A stretch of 64,000 bases of DNA from WVYX01 sp039592335 (GTDB lineage Bacteria; Gemmatimonadota; Gemmatimonadetes; Gemmatimonadales; GWC2-71-9), in the NCBI GenBank assembly GCA_039592335.1, contig JBDHBX010000026.1, positions 1 through 64,000 of the forward strand, in the 5' to 3' direction. Position 1 is the first letter of the stretch. Each line of letters starts with the position of its first letter. Of this stretch, positions 9,153-17,002 are shown one piece after another. A model generated the notes under the pieces. It was not told the origin of the DNA and did not search any database. It saw nothing but the letters and a program-made list of their open reading frames with translations. Position numbers and translations under genes: made by a program.

Positions 9153-9704
9153 ATGGCGCAGCGCAAGCGGGGCAACGGGGAGCGCGCCGAGCCGCAGCGC
9201 GACCAGAAGATGGCGGTGCCAGAGTCGTCGGGTGGCGGGCGCCGCCGCTTCCTGTGGACCGCGTGGCTCGGGCTGCTGGGCGTAATGCTGGCCGAGGGGG
9301 CCTGGGTGGTGGTCGACTTCCTCCGACCGCGCCGCGCGCGCCGCCGCGAGGAGACCGGGGGCGTGGTGGTGGCCGGCCCGGTTGACCGCTTCGAGCCCGA
9401 CTCGGTCACGGCCGTCCCGCGGGGACGCTTCTACCTGGTACGGCTCGCTGACGGCGGCTTCCTCGCCGTCTCCCGGGAGTGCACCCACCTGGGGTGCACC
9501 GTGCCATGGGTGGACGAAGAGCACCGCTTCGTCTGTCCCTGTCACGCCTCCGCGTTCGACATTCACGGCGACGTGGTCAACCCGCCGGCGCCCCGGGCGC
9601 TGGATCTGTTCGAGGTACGCATCGAGAACCGCGTCGTGAAGGTGAATACCGCCAACCTGCAGAAGCGTCGCGCGTTTCTCGCGGCGCAGGTCACGCGCGC
9701 GTGA
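9153..9704 (+). CDS. Rieske iron-sulfur subunit of the bc-type complex
   Basis: 183 residues. One N-terminal membrane helix at about 32-50 (FLWTAWLGLLGVMLAEGAWV) anchors a Rieske domain. The [2Fe-2S] ligands are in CTHLGC and CPCHAS, and both cysteines of the flanking disulfide are present. It carries electrons from quinol at the outer site of cytochrome b to the c-type acceptor. ATG 9153 is used; an in-frame ATG at 9132 overlapping cytochrome b is the alternative. The stop codon TGA (9702-9704) overlaps the GTG start of the octaheme cytochrome, implying coupled translation. Confidence 0.92.
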   Translation: MAQRKRGNGERAEPQRDQKMAVPESSGGGRRRFLWTAWLGLLGVMLAEGAWVVVDFLRPRRARRREETGGVVVAGPVDRFEPDSVTAVPRGRFYLVRLADGGFLAVSRECTHLGCTVPWVDEEHRFVCPCHASAFDIHGDVVNPPAPRALDLFEVRIENRVVKVNTANLQKRRAFLAAQVTRA

Positions 9705-12043
9705 GCGACGAGCGGCACGACGTCGGCGCGCCGCAGGGCGCTGCCGCGGATAGCGCCGACCTGCGGCGCTGGGTCACGGCCGGTGTCATCGCCACGGCCG
9801 TGATCGTGCTCTCGCTGCCGCTCTATCTGGTGAAGGAGCGCCTCGTCGGCACCGAGCGTGGGGCCACCGAGGCGGCGCCTGCCGCCTTCGTGGGTCGGGA
9901 GCAGTGCATTGTCTGTCACGACCAGGCCGACCAGGCGTGGCGCGGCTCCGACCACGACCACGCCATGGCGGTGGCGAGTGACAGCACGGTGCGGGGCGAC
10001 TTTGACGATGCGGTCTTCGTGTACCGCGGCGACACTACACGGTTCTACCGGCGCGACGGGACGTACTACGTCTACGCCGAGGGACCCGACGGGGTGTTTG
10101 CGGAGTTCGAGATCACCCACACCTTCGGGTGGGAGCCGCTGCAGCAGTATCTCGTGCCGTTCCCTGGCGGGCGGCTCCAGGCGCTCTCGGTCGCGTGGGA
10201 CACCGAGCGGGCGGAGTGGTTCTTCCTCTATCCCGGGCGGGACATCCCGGCCGACGACTGGCTGCACTGGACGCGCGGCGCGCAGAACTGGAACGGGATG
10301 TGCGCCGAGTGCCACTCGACCAACCTGATCAAGGGCTACGACGCGGAGACGCAGAGCTTCGGCACGACGTGGTCCGAGATCGACGTGAGCTGCGAGGCGT
10401 GCCACGGGCCGGGCTCGCGGCACGTGGCGTGGGCCGAGCTGCCGCCGATGGCGCGTCCCGACGTGGAGCACTACGACCTGGTCGTGCCCACGGGCGACAT
10501 CACCAGCGGAGCGCAGGTGGCACTCTGCGCCCCCTGCCACTCGCGCCGCACTGAGCTGGGGGATTACGACCACCGCAGCGCGGAGCTGCTGGACCACGCC
10601 CTGCCCGCGGTGCTGCGCGAGGGGCTGTACCACGCCGACGGGCAGATCCTGGAGGAGGTGTATGTCTACGCCTCCTTCGTGCAGAGTAAGATGTACCAGA
10701 ACGGCGTGCGCTGTAGCGACTGCCACGACGTGCACAGCCTCCAACTGCGTGAGGAGGGAAACGCGCTCTGCACCCAGTGCCACCGGGCCGACACTTACGA
10801 CAGCTACGACCACCACTTCCACCAAAAGGTGTACCAGGGCGAGCCCAGCGACGGCGCCCTGTGCGTGAAGTGTCACATGGTGGAGCGGCCGTACATGGTG
10901 GTGGACTGGCGGGCCGACCACAGCCTGCGCCTGCCGCGGCCCGATCTGTCGCGCGAGATCGGCGTACCCAACGCCTGTACCGCGAGCGGCTGCCACGACG
11001 ACCAGCCGCTGGCGTGGTCGCTGCGCTACTATCGCCAGTGGTACGGCGAGGCGAAGCGGCCGCACTACGGCCAGGTGTTCGCGGCGGCGCGCGCCGGGCG
11101 AGTGGAAGCGCGTGAGCAGCTCATCAAGATGGCGGGCGACCCGCTGTACCCCGAGATCGTGCGGGCCACGGCGCTGGACTACCTGAGCGCCTACCCCGGC
11201 GAGGAGAGCACCGAGGCCTTCAACCTCGCGCTGCAGGACGAGGACCCGCTGATCCGCTACACAGCGCTCAGTTCCGCGACCGCGGCCACACCGGAGCGGT
11301 ATGTCGAGCTCGTGTCGCCCCTGCTGTTCGACCCCGTGCGGGCGGTACGCATCGAGGCGGCGGTGCGCCTCGCTGACGCGCCGGCTACGATGCTCCAGCC
11401 CTACCAGCAAGCCCAGCGCGCCACGGCGCTCGAGGAGTACGAGCGCACCATGACGTATTCCCTCGACTTCTCGTTCGCGGGGCACAACCTAGGGAACCTG
11501 TACGCGCGGCTGGGCGACGCTGCACGCGCCGAGCGCTACTACCGCACGGCGGTCGAGATCGACGACCTGTTCTATCCCGCCAAGTCGAATCTCGCCGTGC
11601 TGCTCAACTCGCAGGGCCGCAACGACGAGGCCGAGGTGCTGCTGCGCGAGCTGGTCGAGGACTACGCGGAGCAGTACGAGGCCACGTACTCCCTCGGTCT
11701 CTTGCTGGCCGAGATGGAGCGGGTGGATGAGGCGGTGGAGTTCCTGGGCCGGGCTTCGGCCGGGATGCCCGAGCGGGCACGGGCGCACTATAACTATGGA
11801 TTGGCGCTACAGGCGGTGGGCCGCGTGGGGGAGGCGGAAGCCGCCCTGCGCCGCGCGCTCGAAGTCGAGCCCGAGAACATCGACTTCCTCTTCGCCCTGG
11901 CCGACCACTACGTGACGCGCGGCCAGCTACAGCGCGCGCTCGCGCTGGCGGACCGCATGATCGCGCTCGAGCCCGACAACCCGATCGGCCGGCAGGTGAA
12001 GCAGTACGTGGAGGGGCAGCTGGCGGGGCGGGGCAGGCGGTAG
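9701..12043 (+). CDS. Octaheme c-type cytochrome with C-terminal TPR domain
   Basis: 780 residues from the GTG at 9701 (GTGA overlap with the Rieske stop). A membrane anchor at about 24-43 is followed by seven CxxCH heme sites (CIVCH, CAECH, CEACH, CAPCH, CSDCH, CTQCH, CVKCH) and one CxxxxCH (CTASGCH), giving eight probable hemes. The fold resembles the cytochrome c554/multiheme family. A helical-repeat segment then leads into several TPR units in the last ~230 residues (for example LGNLYARLGD, ALADHYVTRGQL). Position in the operon suggests it replaces cytochrome c1 as electron acceptor from the Rieske protein, outside the inner membrane. Whether it also reduces a substrate such as a nitrogen or sulfur oxyanion cannot be told. 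Confidence 0.88.
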   Translation: MSDERHDVGAPQGAAADSADLRRWVTAGVIATAVIVLSLPLYLVKERLVGTERGATEAAPAAFVGREQCIVCHDQADQAWRGSDHDHAMAVASDSTVRGDFDDAVFVYRGDTTRFYRRDGTYYVYAEGPDGVFAEFEITHTFGWEPLQQYLVPFPGGRLQALSVAWDTERAEWFFLYPGRDIPADDWLHWTRGAQNWNGMCAECHSTNLIKGYDAETQSFGTTWSEIDVSCEACHGPGSRHVAWAELPPMARPDVEHYDLVVPTGDITSGAQVALCAPCHSRRTELGDYDHRSAELLDHALPAVLREGLYHADGQILEEVYVYASFVQSKMYQNGVRCSDCHDVHSLQLREEGNALCTQCHRADTYDSYDHHFHQKVYQGEPSDGALCVKCHMVERPYMVVDWRADHSLRLPRPDLSREIGVPNACTASGCHDDQPLAWSLRYYRQWYGEAKRPHYGQVFAAARAGRVEAREQLIKMAGDPLYPEIVRATALDYLSAYPGEESTEAFNLALQDEDPLIRYTALSSATAATPERYVELVSPLLFDPVRAVRIEAAVRLADAPATMLQPYQQAQRATALEEYERTMTYSLDFSFAGHNLGNLYARLGDAARAERYYRTAVEIDDLFYPAKSNLAVLLNSQGRNDEAEVLLRELVEDYAEQYEATYSLGLLLAEMERVDEAVEFLGRASAGMPERARAHYNYGLALQAVGRVGEAEAALRRALEVEPENIDFLFALADHYVTRGQLQRALALADRMIALEPDNPIGRQVKQYVEGQLAGRGRR

Positions 12044-12057
12044 CTAAACGGCGCGCT

Positions 12058-12474
12058 TCATGCGCCGATCACCGGAATGCCCACGGCCCGAGCTGCGATC
12101 GCCAACGCCCGGTCGTGCGTCGCCATCACCAAGTCCGGCGCTCGGGTCTCGTGCCAGGACATCGCGGTGGACAGGTGGATTGCGTCGAGTGTGCCCAGTG
12201 GTGTGGGGAGTGGCTGCGCCGCCCGCTGCAGTACCGCTCTCGTTGGCTCCACCAGAGTCATCTCCTCAGTCATGCGATACACGGCCTCCCGATGCTGCGC
12301 GAGTTCCTCCACCGAAAGGGCGCGGCGTAGGCGCATACGGTCCAGTGTCCGCAAGCACTCGAGTTCGGCTAGGTCGCTTGCCACCGCGCTCTGGATGAGG
12401 GCCAAGTCCTTCAGGCGGTCTGGTTGGCCCAGCACGATGCGCAGGAGTACCGAGGAATCGAGGTAGGCGATCAC
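12058..12474 (-). CDS. vapC: PIN-domain toxin (VapC type)
   Basis: 138 residues, typical VapC length. PIN-domain acidic residues are visible: D6 in YLDSS, the glutamate pair in LAELECLR, D in GTLDAIHLSTA and D in ATHDRALAIA. VapC proteins are Mg-dependent endoribonucleases that cut tRNA or rRNA when not bound by antitoxin. Its ATG overlaps the antitoxin stop by four bases (12471-12474), the usual antitoxin-toxin order and coupling. Confidence 0.85.
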   Translation of the reverse strand: MIAYLDSSVLLRIVLGQPDRLKDLALIQSAVASDLAELECLRTLDRMRLRRALSVEELAQHREAVYRMTEEMTLVEPTRAVLQRAAQPLPTPLGTLDAIHLSTAMSWHETRAPDLVMATHDRALAIAARAVGIPVIGA

Positions 12475-12728
12475 CTCTCGACCTGGCGCTCCTCGAGCAG
12501 CAGCTCCACGACGTCGAAATCGAGTTTGGGGGGTGGCGGGAGCGGTATTTCGTGGAGTCGCCGGCGCCCAAGCGGCTCGCGCACGCGGAGCGGCTCTGGC
12601 TCGGCGTAGGGAACCACACGGGCGACGGGCGTGTCCCGATCCAGTACCGTGATCGAGTGACCCCGCCGCACCCGCCGCAGATACTCGCTGAGCCTCGCCT
12701 TCAGCTCGGCGATTCTGACTTTCGTCAT
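12471..12728 (-). CDS. vapB: Phd/YefM-type antitoxin partner of VapC
   Basis: About 85 residues from the ATG at 12728. The N-terminus KVRIAELKARLSEYLRRV is the DNA-binding Phd/YefM fold with SITVLDRDTPVARVVP following; the C-terminal tail (residues ~55-85, rich in Pro then acidic) would wrap the toxin. Longer starts at 12734 and 12755 are in frame, but they lie inside a set of GTCAT repeats and a -10-like TATTAT that look like the promoter/operator, so the short form, possibly a leaderless transcript, is preferred. Such antitoxins repress their own operon together with the toxin. Confidence 0.75.
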   Translation of the reverse strand: MTKVRIAELKARLSEYLRRVRRGHSITVLDRDTPVARVVPYAEPEPLRVREPLGRRRLHEIPLPPPPKLDFDVVELLLEERQVER

Positions 12729-12762
12729 GGTCATATAATAGTCATAACTAGTCATGACGCAA
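12724..12762 (-). promoter_or_regulatory. vapBC promoter and operator repeats
   Basis: Four GTCAT units start at 12724, 12730, 12741 and 12751; the last forms the palindrome GTCATGAC. On the minus strand a -35-like TTGCGT (12757-12762) is 16 bases from TATTAT (12735-12740). Repeats overlapping the promoter are the expected site for antitoxin autoregulation. Inferred from pattern only. Confidence 0.45.
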
Positions 12763-13154
12763 GATCCTCGTGGGACAGCTCGGTTTCGGGGATTCTCCGG
12801 GCAATTGTGGCAGCTCGCCGACCTTTGGCGGTGCCAATACGCTGCAGGGCGGTGCGTTTCGTTGGGTAAGGGGGTCTGTGTGGCGAGAGCTCGCGGCAGC
12901 TCAGCCCCTACGGACGCGACGGCGCGGGCGCACCGGCGCTCCCCGAGAAGAGCCGTTACGCTCTAGTCAGAAGCGCATCCAACCGCTTGGCCAAACGTTC
13001 GATGTCCGCCGCGAGGCGCCGCCGCTCGGCTGGGTTGACCGTAGCGTCGCGACGTCTCAGCGCCGCTTTGTACTGCGTAGCCGAGGCTCACCGTCGCGTT
13101 GACGATCGTTCCGGTCGCCTGCCTCAGCGTGGCCGCCCGCCCCCAAGTCCACGG
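12763..13154. other. Intergenic region with no supported gene
   Basis: About 390 bases between vapBC and the HAD gene. A minus-strand frame near 12962-13085 reads as a charged helical peptide (for example RRRLAADIERLAKRLDALL) but lacks a start codon after an in-frame stop, so it may be a gene remnant. Nothing else is recognised. Confidence 0.4.
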
Positions 13155-14141
13155 TCAGTCAGACTCCTTGAACGCGAACACCCGGTTCCAGTCGGTCTTC
13201 ATGGAGATCACCGTCCAGCCACGCTGCCGAGCCTCGTCCAGGGCTGCGTCGAGGTGCCCGACAGACGACTCCCGGTCGTAGGCCCACTCGCGCTCGGCGT
13301 CGTCGTGATGCAGCAGCACCATCAGACTCGGGCCTTCACCGGCGGCGGTCCACTGCAGCATCTGCAGGTCGCCGTCCGAGTTGCCGAATGCCGCAATGGG
13401 ACGTCGCCCGATAAAGTGGTGGATACCGACCGGCTTGCCGGCCTTGTCGTCCACGAAGCTGATCTCGGGCTGTTTCACGAGCACGGGACTCTCGTCCCAC
13501 ACCTCGAACGCGGTCTGCCCCATCGAGCCGACGACCTGCTCGGGCGGGATACCGTAGACCTCCTCCGCAAACACCCGGATGAAGTCTATCCCGCCCCCCG
13601 AGACGATGAACGTCTTGAACCCGTTGGCCCGTAGGTAATCGAGCAGCTCCAGCATCGGCTGGTAGGTCAGGTGATGGAACGGCTGGTCGAACCGCGGGTG
13701 GCGCGTCACCTCCAGCCAATCCGCCACATGGCCCGCAAACTCATCAGTGGTAATGCCGGCGTGCGTCGCCATCATGACCTGCATCACCTCGTGCAGCGAC
13801 AGCTGCGTGAGGGCATCCCGATCGTCATCCAGAATCGCCTGGAAAGGCTGGCGTCCCCGCCACTCGGGCCGCTCGCCGGCCAAGGCCCGCACTCGGTCGA
13901 GCGCGAACAGGAGCTGGAAGTAGAGCGGTTGTTCCGCCCAGAGGGTGCCGTCGTTGTCGAACACCGCGATGCGTTTGGGCTCTGGCACGAAGTCGGGGCT
14001 CGCCGGATCCGTGACACGGTCGACGAACGCCGTGATGGACTGCTCGGCTGGGCCATCGGTCCAGGAGGGTAGGGGGTTGCCCGGGCCGCCGCAGGCCGAG
14101 GCGATGAGGCCCAGCCAGGCGATGATCGCGAGCCTGTGCAT
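13155..14141 (-). CDS. HAD-superfamily phosphatase, exported/lipoprotein
   Basis: 328 residues from the ATG at 14141, which has GGAGG eight bases upstream; the longer frame upstream lacks support. The N-terminus is a signal peptide with cysteine 17 (IASAC), a weak lipobox. HAD motif I is FDNDGTL with catalytic D62 and D64, motif II is IVSGGG, and motif IV is FGNSDGD. The cap is inserted between motifs I and II (HEVMQVMMATHAGIT region), as in phosphoserine phosphatase-like members. It likely removes phosphate from a small molecule outside the cytoplasm; substrate unknown. It follows the arylsulfatase on the same strand by 78 bases across a strong hairpin. Confidence 0.8.
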   Translation of the reverse strand: MHRLAIIAWLGLIASACGGPGNPLPSWTDGPAEQSITAFVDRVTDPASPDFVPEPKRIAVFDNDGTLWAEQPLYFQLLFALDRVRALAGERPEWRGRQPFQAILDDDRDALTQLSLHEVMQVMMATHAGITTDEFAGHVADWLEVTRHPRFDQPFHHLTYQPMLELLDYLRANGFKTFIVSGGGIDFIRVFAEEVYGIPPEQVVGSMGQTAFEVWDESPVLVKQPEISFVDDKAGKPVGIHHFIGRRPIAAFGNSDGDLQMLQWTAAGEGPSLMVLLHHDDAEREWAYDRESSVGHLDAALDEARQRGWTVISMKTDWNRVFAFKESD

Positions 14142-14179
14142 CACATGGTCCTCCACGTCACACTCGATTGTGGTACCGC

Positions 14180-14205
14180 GGCGGGGCCGCGCGTGCGGCC
14201 CCGCC
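14180..14205 (-). terminator. Perfect 11-bp hairpin after arylsulfatase
   Basis: GGCGGGGCCGC (14180-14190) pairs perfectly with GCGGCCCCGCC (14195-14205) around a four-base loop, starting 15 bases after the sulfatase stop. No T-run follows on the minus strand, so it may be an RNA-stabilising or attenuating hairpin rather than a classical terminator. Confidence 0.5.
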
Positions 14206-14219
14206 ACTATGTCCAGGTG

Positions 14220-15797
14220 CTACTTTGTCGGCGGCGACAGCATCTCCATCACCTGGTCCAGGCTGAAGCTCGCGGCTTTCTGGCGCGGGGGATAGTCCCT
14301 GAACGTCGCCAGGAAACGTCCCACGTACGTCTGTGCCGGTACCAGGAGGTACGCCCGGTCGAGCAGCCAGTCGTAGTAGGTGTTGGAGGTGATGGTGGCC
14401 CGCTCGTACGGGTCGCGCCGCAGGTTCTCGATGAGGGGGACCCGCAGCGGCACGAAGGGCTCCTGCCACACGCGGAACGTGCCCGTCGCCCTCTGCTCCA
14501 AGAAGATGAGCTTCCAATCGTCGTAGCGTAGGGCCGTCAGGTCGCCGTCGTCCGAGAAGTAGAAGATCTCGTGGCGGCCGCTGCTGGCGGACTGGCCGGT
14601 CAGATGCGGCAGCAGGTTGTAGCCGTCGAGGTGGACCCGGTAATTCCGATCGAGGGCCCGGGAGCGGTACCCGTCCAGCAGATCCTCCTTGATGTCGCCC
14701 TTGCCGGCGGCCGCGGCGAACGTCGGGAGCCAGTCCATGTGGTGGACGATCTCGTTGGAGACCGAGCCGGCCTCGATCGGTCCCGGCCAGCGCACCATGG
14801 CCGGCACCCGCCAGCCGCCCTCCCAGTTGGTATTCTTCTCCCCGCGGAACGGCGTTGCCGCGGCGTCGGGCCAGGTGTTGTAGTGGGGCCCGTTGTCGGT
14901 GGAGTAGAACACGATGGTGTTGTCGGCGATCCCGAGCTCGTCGAGCAGGTCGAGGAACTTGCCGATGTGCATGTCGTGCTCCACCATCCCGTCGGCGTAC
15001 TCGTCCTGACCCGATATGCCGCGCAGCTCCTCCTTCACATGCGTGCGGAAATGCATCCGGGTGCCGCTCCACCAGATGAAGAACGGCTTCCCGGCGGCGA
15101 CCGCGTCGCGGATGAAGCGGACGGCCGCATCGGACGTCTCATCGTCCACCGTCTCCATGCGCTTCTTGGTGAGGGGGCCGGTGTCCTCGATGCGCCCGTC
15201 GGCCCAGCTGTGGATCACCCCTCGCGGGCCAAACGCCTCGTGGAAGGTGCGGCCGTCGGCCAATACCACGTCGCCCGGGTAGTCCTCGTTCTCGGGCTCT
15301 TCCTCGGCATTGAGATGGTAGAGGTTGCCGAAGAACTCATCGAACCCGTGATTGGTGGGCAGGAACTCGTCCTTGTCGCCCAAGTGGTTCTTGCCGAACT
15401 GCCCGGTGGCGTAACCCAGGTCCTTCAGAATCACCGCGATCGTCGGATCCTCGATCCGAAGACCCAGATCGGCGCCCGGGAGCCCCACCTTTGACAGCCC
15501 GGTGCGGAACACGCTCTGGCCGGTGATGAACGAGGACCGGCCGGCGGTGCAGCTCTGCTCGCCGTAGTAGTCGGTGAAGATCATCCCCTCGTGGGCGATG
15601 CGGTCGATGTTGGGGGTGCGGTAGCCCACCATCCCCATAGTGTAGGCGCTGATGTTGCTCTGGCCGACGTCGTCGCCCCAGACGACCAGGATGTTGGGGC
15701 TGTCCTGGGCCGCCGCCGGTGTGGCCGCGGAGAGCGCGAGCCCTCCCAGGGCGCACAGCACGGCGGTCAGAGGCCTCAGATGAATCGTGAATCGCAC
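14220..15797 (-). CDS. Arylsulfatase (formylglycine-dependent sulfatase), exported
   Basis: 525 residues from the GTG at 15797, with AGAGGAG eight bases upstream; the open frame continues far upstream but without sulfatase sequence. A signal peptide (residues 1-30, ending AATPAAA-QDSPN) exports it. The first metal-binding strand is ILVVWGDDVG. The modified residue is C83 in CTAGR, the cysteine converted to formylglycine by a sulfatase-maturing enzyme not in this window. HLGDKDEFLPTNHGFDEFFGN and YSTDNGPHYNTWPD are conserved active-site segments. It hydrolyses sulfate esters in the periplasm; substrate unknown. It heads a minus-strand pair with the HAD phosphatase, which suggests joint release of sulfate and phosphate. 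Confidence 0.9.
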   Translation of the reverse strand: MRFTIHLRPLTAVLCALGGLALSAATPAAAQDSPNILVVWGDDVGQSNISAYTMGMVGYRTPNIDRIAHEGMIFTDYYGEQSCTAGRSSFITGQSVFRTGLSKVGLPGADLGLRIEDPTIAVILKDLGYATGQFGKNHLGDKDEFLPTNHGFDEFFGNLYHLNAEEEPENEDYPGDVVLADGRTFHEAFGPRGVIHSWADGRIEDTGPLTKKRMETVDDETSDAAVRFIRDAVAAGKPFFIWWSGTRMHFRTHVKEELRGISGQDEYADGMVEHDMHIGKFLDLLDELGIADNTIVFYSTDNGPHYNTWPDAAATPFRGEKNTNWEGGWRVPAMVRWPGPIEAGSVSNEIVHHMDWLPTFAAAAGKGDIKEDLLDGYRSRALDRNYRVHLDGYNLLPHLTGQSASSGRHEIFYFSDDGDLTALRYDDWKLIFLEQRATGTFRVWQEPFVPLRVPLIENLRRDPYERATITSNTYYDWLLDRAYLLVPAQTYVGRFLATFRDYPPRQKAASFSLDQVMEMLSPPTK

Positions 15798-15937
15798 GGT
15801 TGCTACTCCTCTTATCGGGATGAAGGTCGTTGCCTTTGTAGGGTGTGGTGTCCGATCGGCGATAACGTGCACCGCAGTACCGCGGGCTTCAACCGGCGGC
15901 CGGTGCCTGGCACGCGCGTCCTCGACGCGCGCTATGG

Positions 15938-16843
15938 TTACCTGATGAAAGTTCCCTCGCGCAGCTCCGAGTAGGCCTGACGCAGTTCTTCCTGGGTGTT
16001 CATCACGATGGGGCCGTACCAGGCCACCGGCTCCTCGATGGGCTTGCCGGAGACGAGCAGGAAGCGAATGCCCTGCTCGCCCGCCTGGACGGTCACCTCG
16101 TCGCCGCGGTCGAACAGCACGAGCGAGCGGTTCGCGACGTCCTGTGTTTCCGCTGCCGCAGCGACTGGCTCGCCCACCTGGTCGGTTCGCACCTCGCGCG
16201 GCTCCGATGCGTCGCGGAAGCTGCCCGCGCCGTCGAACACGTAGGCGAAGGCGTGACGTGAGGTCTCGACCGGCAACGTCTTGCGCGTGCCGCGCGGCAC
16301 CCACACGTCGAGATAGCGTGGGTCCGCCGCGATGCCGTCCACCGGGCCGGACTTGCCCCAGAAGTCTCCGCAAATAATACGCACGTGCGCGCCGTCGTCG
16401 TCGGTCACCTCGGGAATGTCGCCCGACGAGACGTCCTGGTAGCGGGGCGCGGTCATCTTGAGCGAGGAGGGGAGGTTGGCCCACAGCTGGAAGCCGTGCA
16501 TCCGCCCTTTGGGATCGCCTTGCGGCATCTCCTGGTGCAGGATGCCGCGCCCGGCCGTCATCCACTGCACGTCACCGGAACCCAGCGCTCCGCTGTTGCC
16601 CAGGCTGTCGCCGTGCTCCACCGTGCCGGCCAGCACGTACGTGATGGTCTCGATACCGCGATGGGGGTGCCACGGGAACCCCGCCTGGAAGTCCTCGGGG
16701 TTTTCGTTGCGGAAGTCGTCGAGCAGAAGGAATGGGTCGTAGTCGGATGTGTCGCCGAACCCGAATGCGCGACGCAGCTTGACGCCGGCGCCTTCCATGG
16801 TGGGCTGAGATTCGATTACGCGCTTGACGGGTCGTATGGACAT
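15938..16843 (-). CDS. Pirin family protein
   Basis: 301 residues of two cupin barrels. The metal ligands of pirins are visible as H59 and H61 (HPHRG), H103 and E105 (ILHQEMP), followed by the conserved HGFQLWANLP. Bacterial pirins bind iron or another metal; some oxidise quercetin-like compounds, others modulate partner enzymes. The C-terminal cupin (PIEEPVAWYGPIVMNT region) is complete. The gene stands alone, divergent from gatE across 159 bases. Function beyond family is not predicted. Confidence 0.88.
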   Translation of the reverse strand: MSIRPVKRVIESQPTMEGAGVKLRRAFGFGDTSDYDPFLLLDDFRNENPEDFQAGFPWHPHRGIETITYVLAGTVEHGDSLGNSGALGSGDVQWMTAGRGILHQEMPQGDPKGRMHGFQLWANLPSSLKMTAPRYQDVSSGDIPEVTDDDGAHVRIICGDFWGKSGPVDGIAADPRYLDVWVPRGTRKTLPVETSRHAFAYVFDGAGSFRDASEPREVRTDQVGEPVAAAAETQDVANRSLVLFDRGDEVTVQAGEQGIRFLLVSGKPIEEPVAWYGPIVMNTQEELRQAYSELREGTFIR

Positions 16844-17002
16844 GGACGGGCCAAAATGGGGAGTGGTTGAATCGGGCTTAAGGTTAGATAGGGTGCCTCG
16901 TCACCGCAAGGCCCCGCTCGCAATGAGGGCTGCTCGGGGAGTCGCAGTCCTCGACGTCCTCCTTGAGCAACGACGCCGCACGGAGGATATCTTTCTCGGC
17001 CC

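Noticed and set aside
9563..11485. 640-residue minus-strand open frame
   Set aside because: It is the antisense shadow of the Rieske and octaheme genes; composition is His/Arg/Val rich and no family is recognised.
12962..13090. Small helical protein on the minus strand
   Set aside because: An in-frame stop precedes it and no start codon follows, so it is left as possible remnant sequence.
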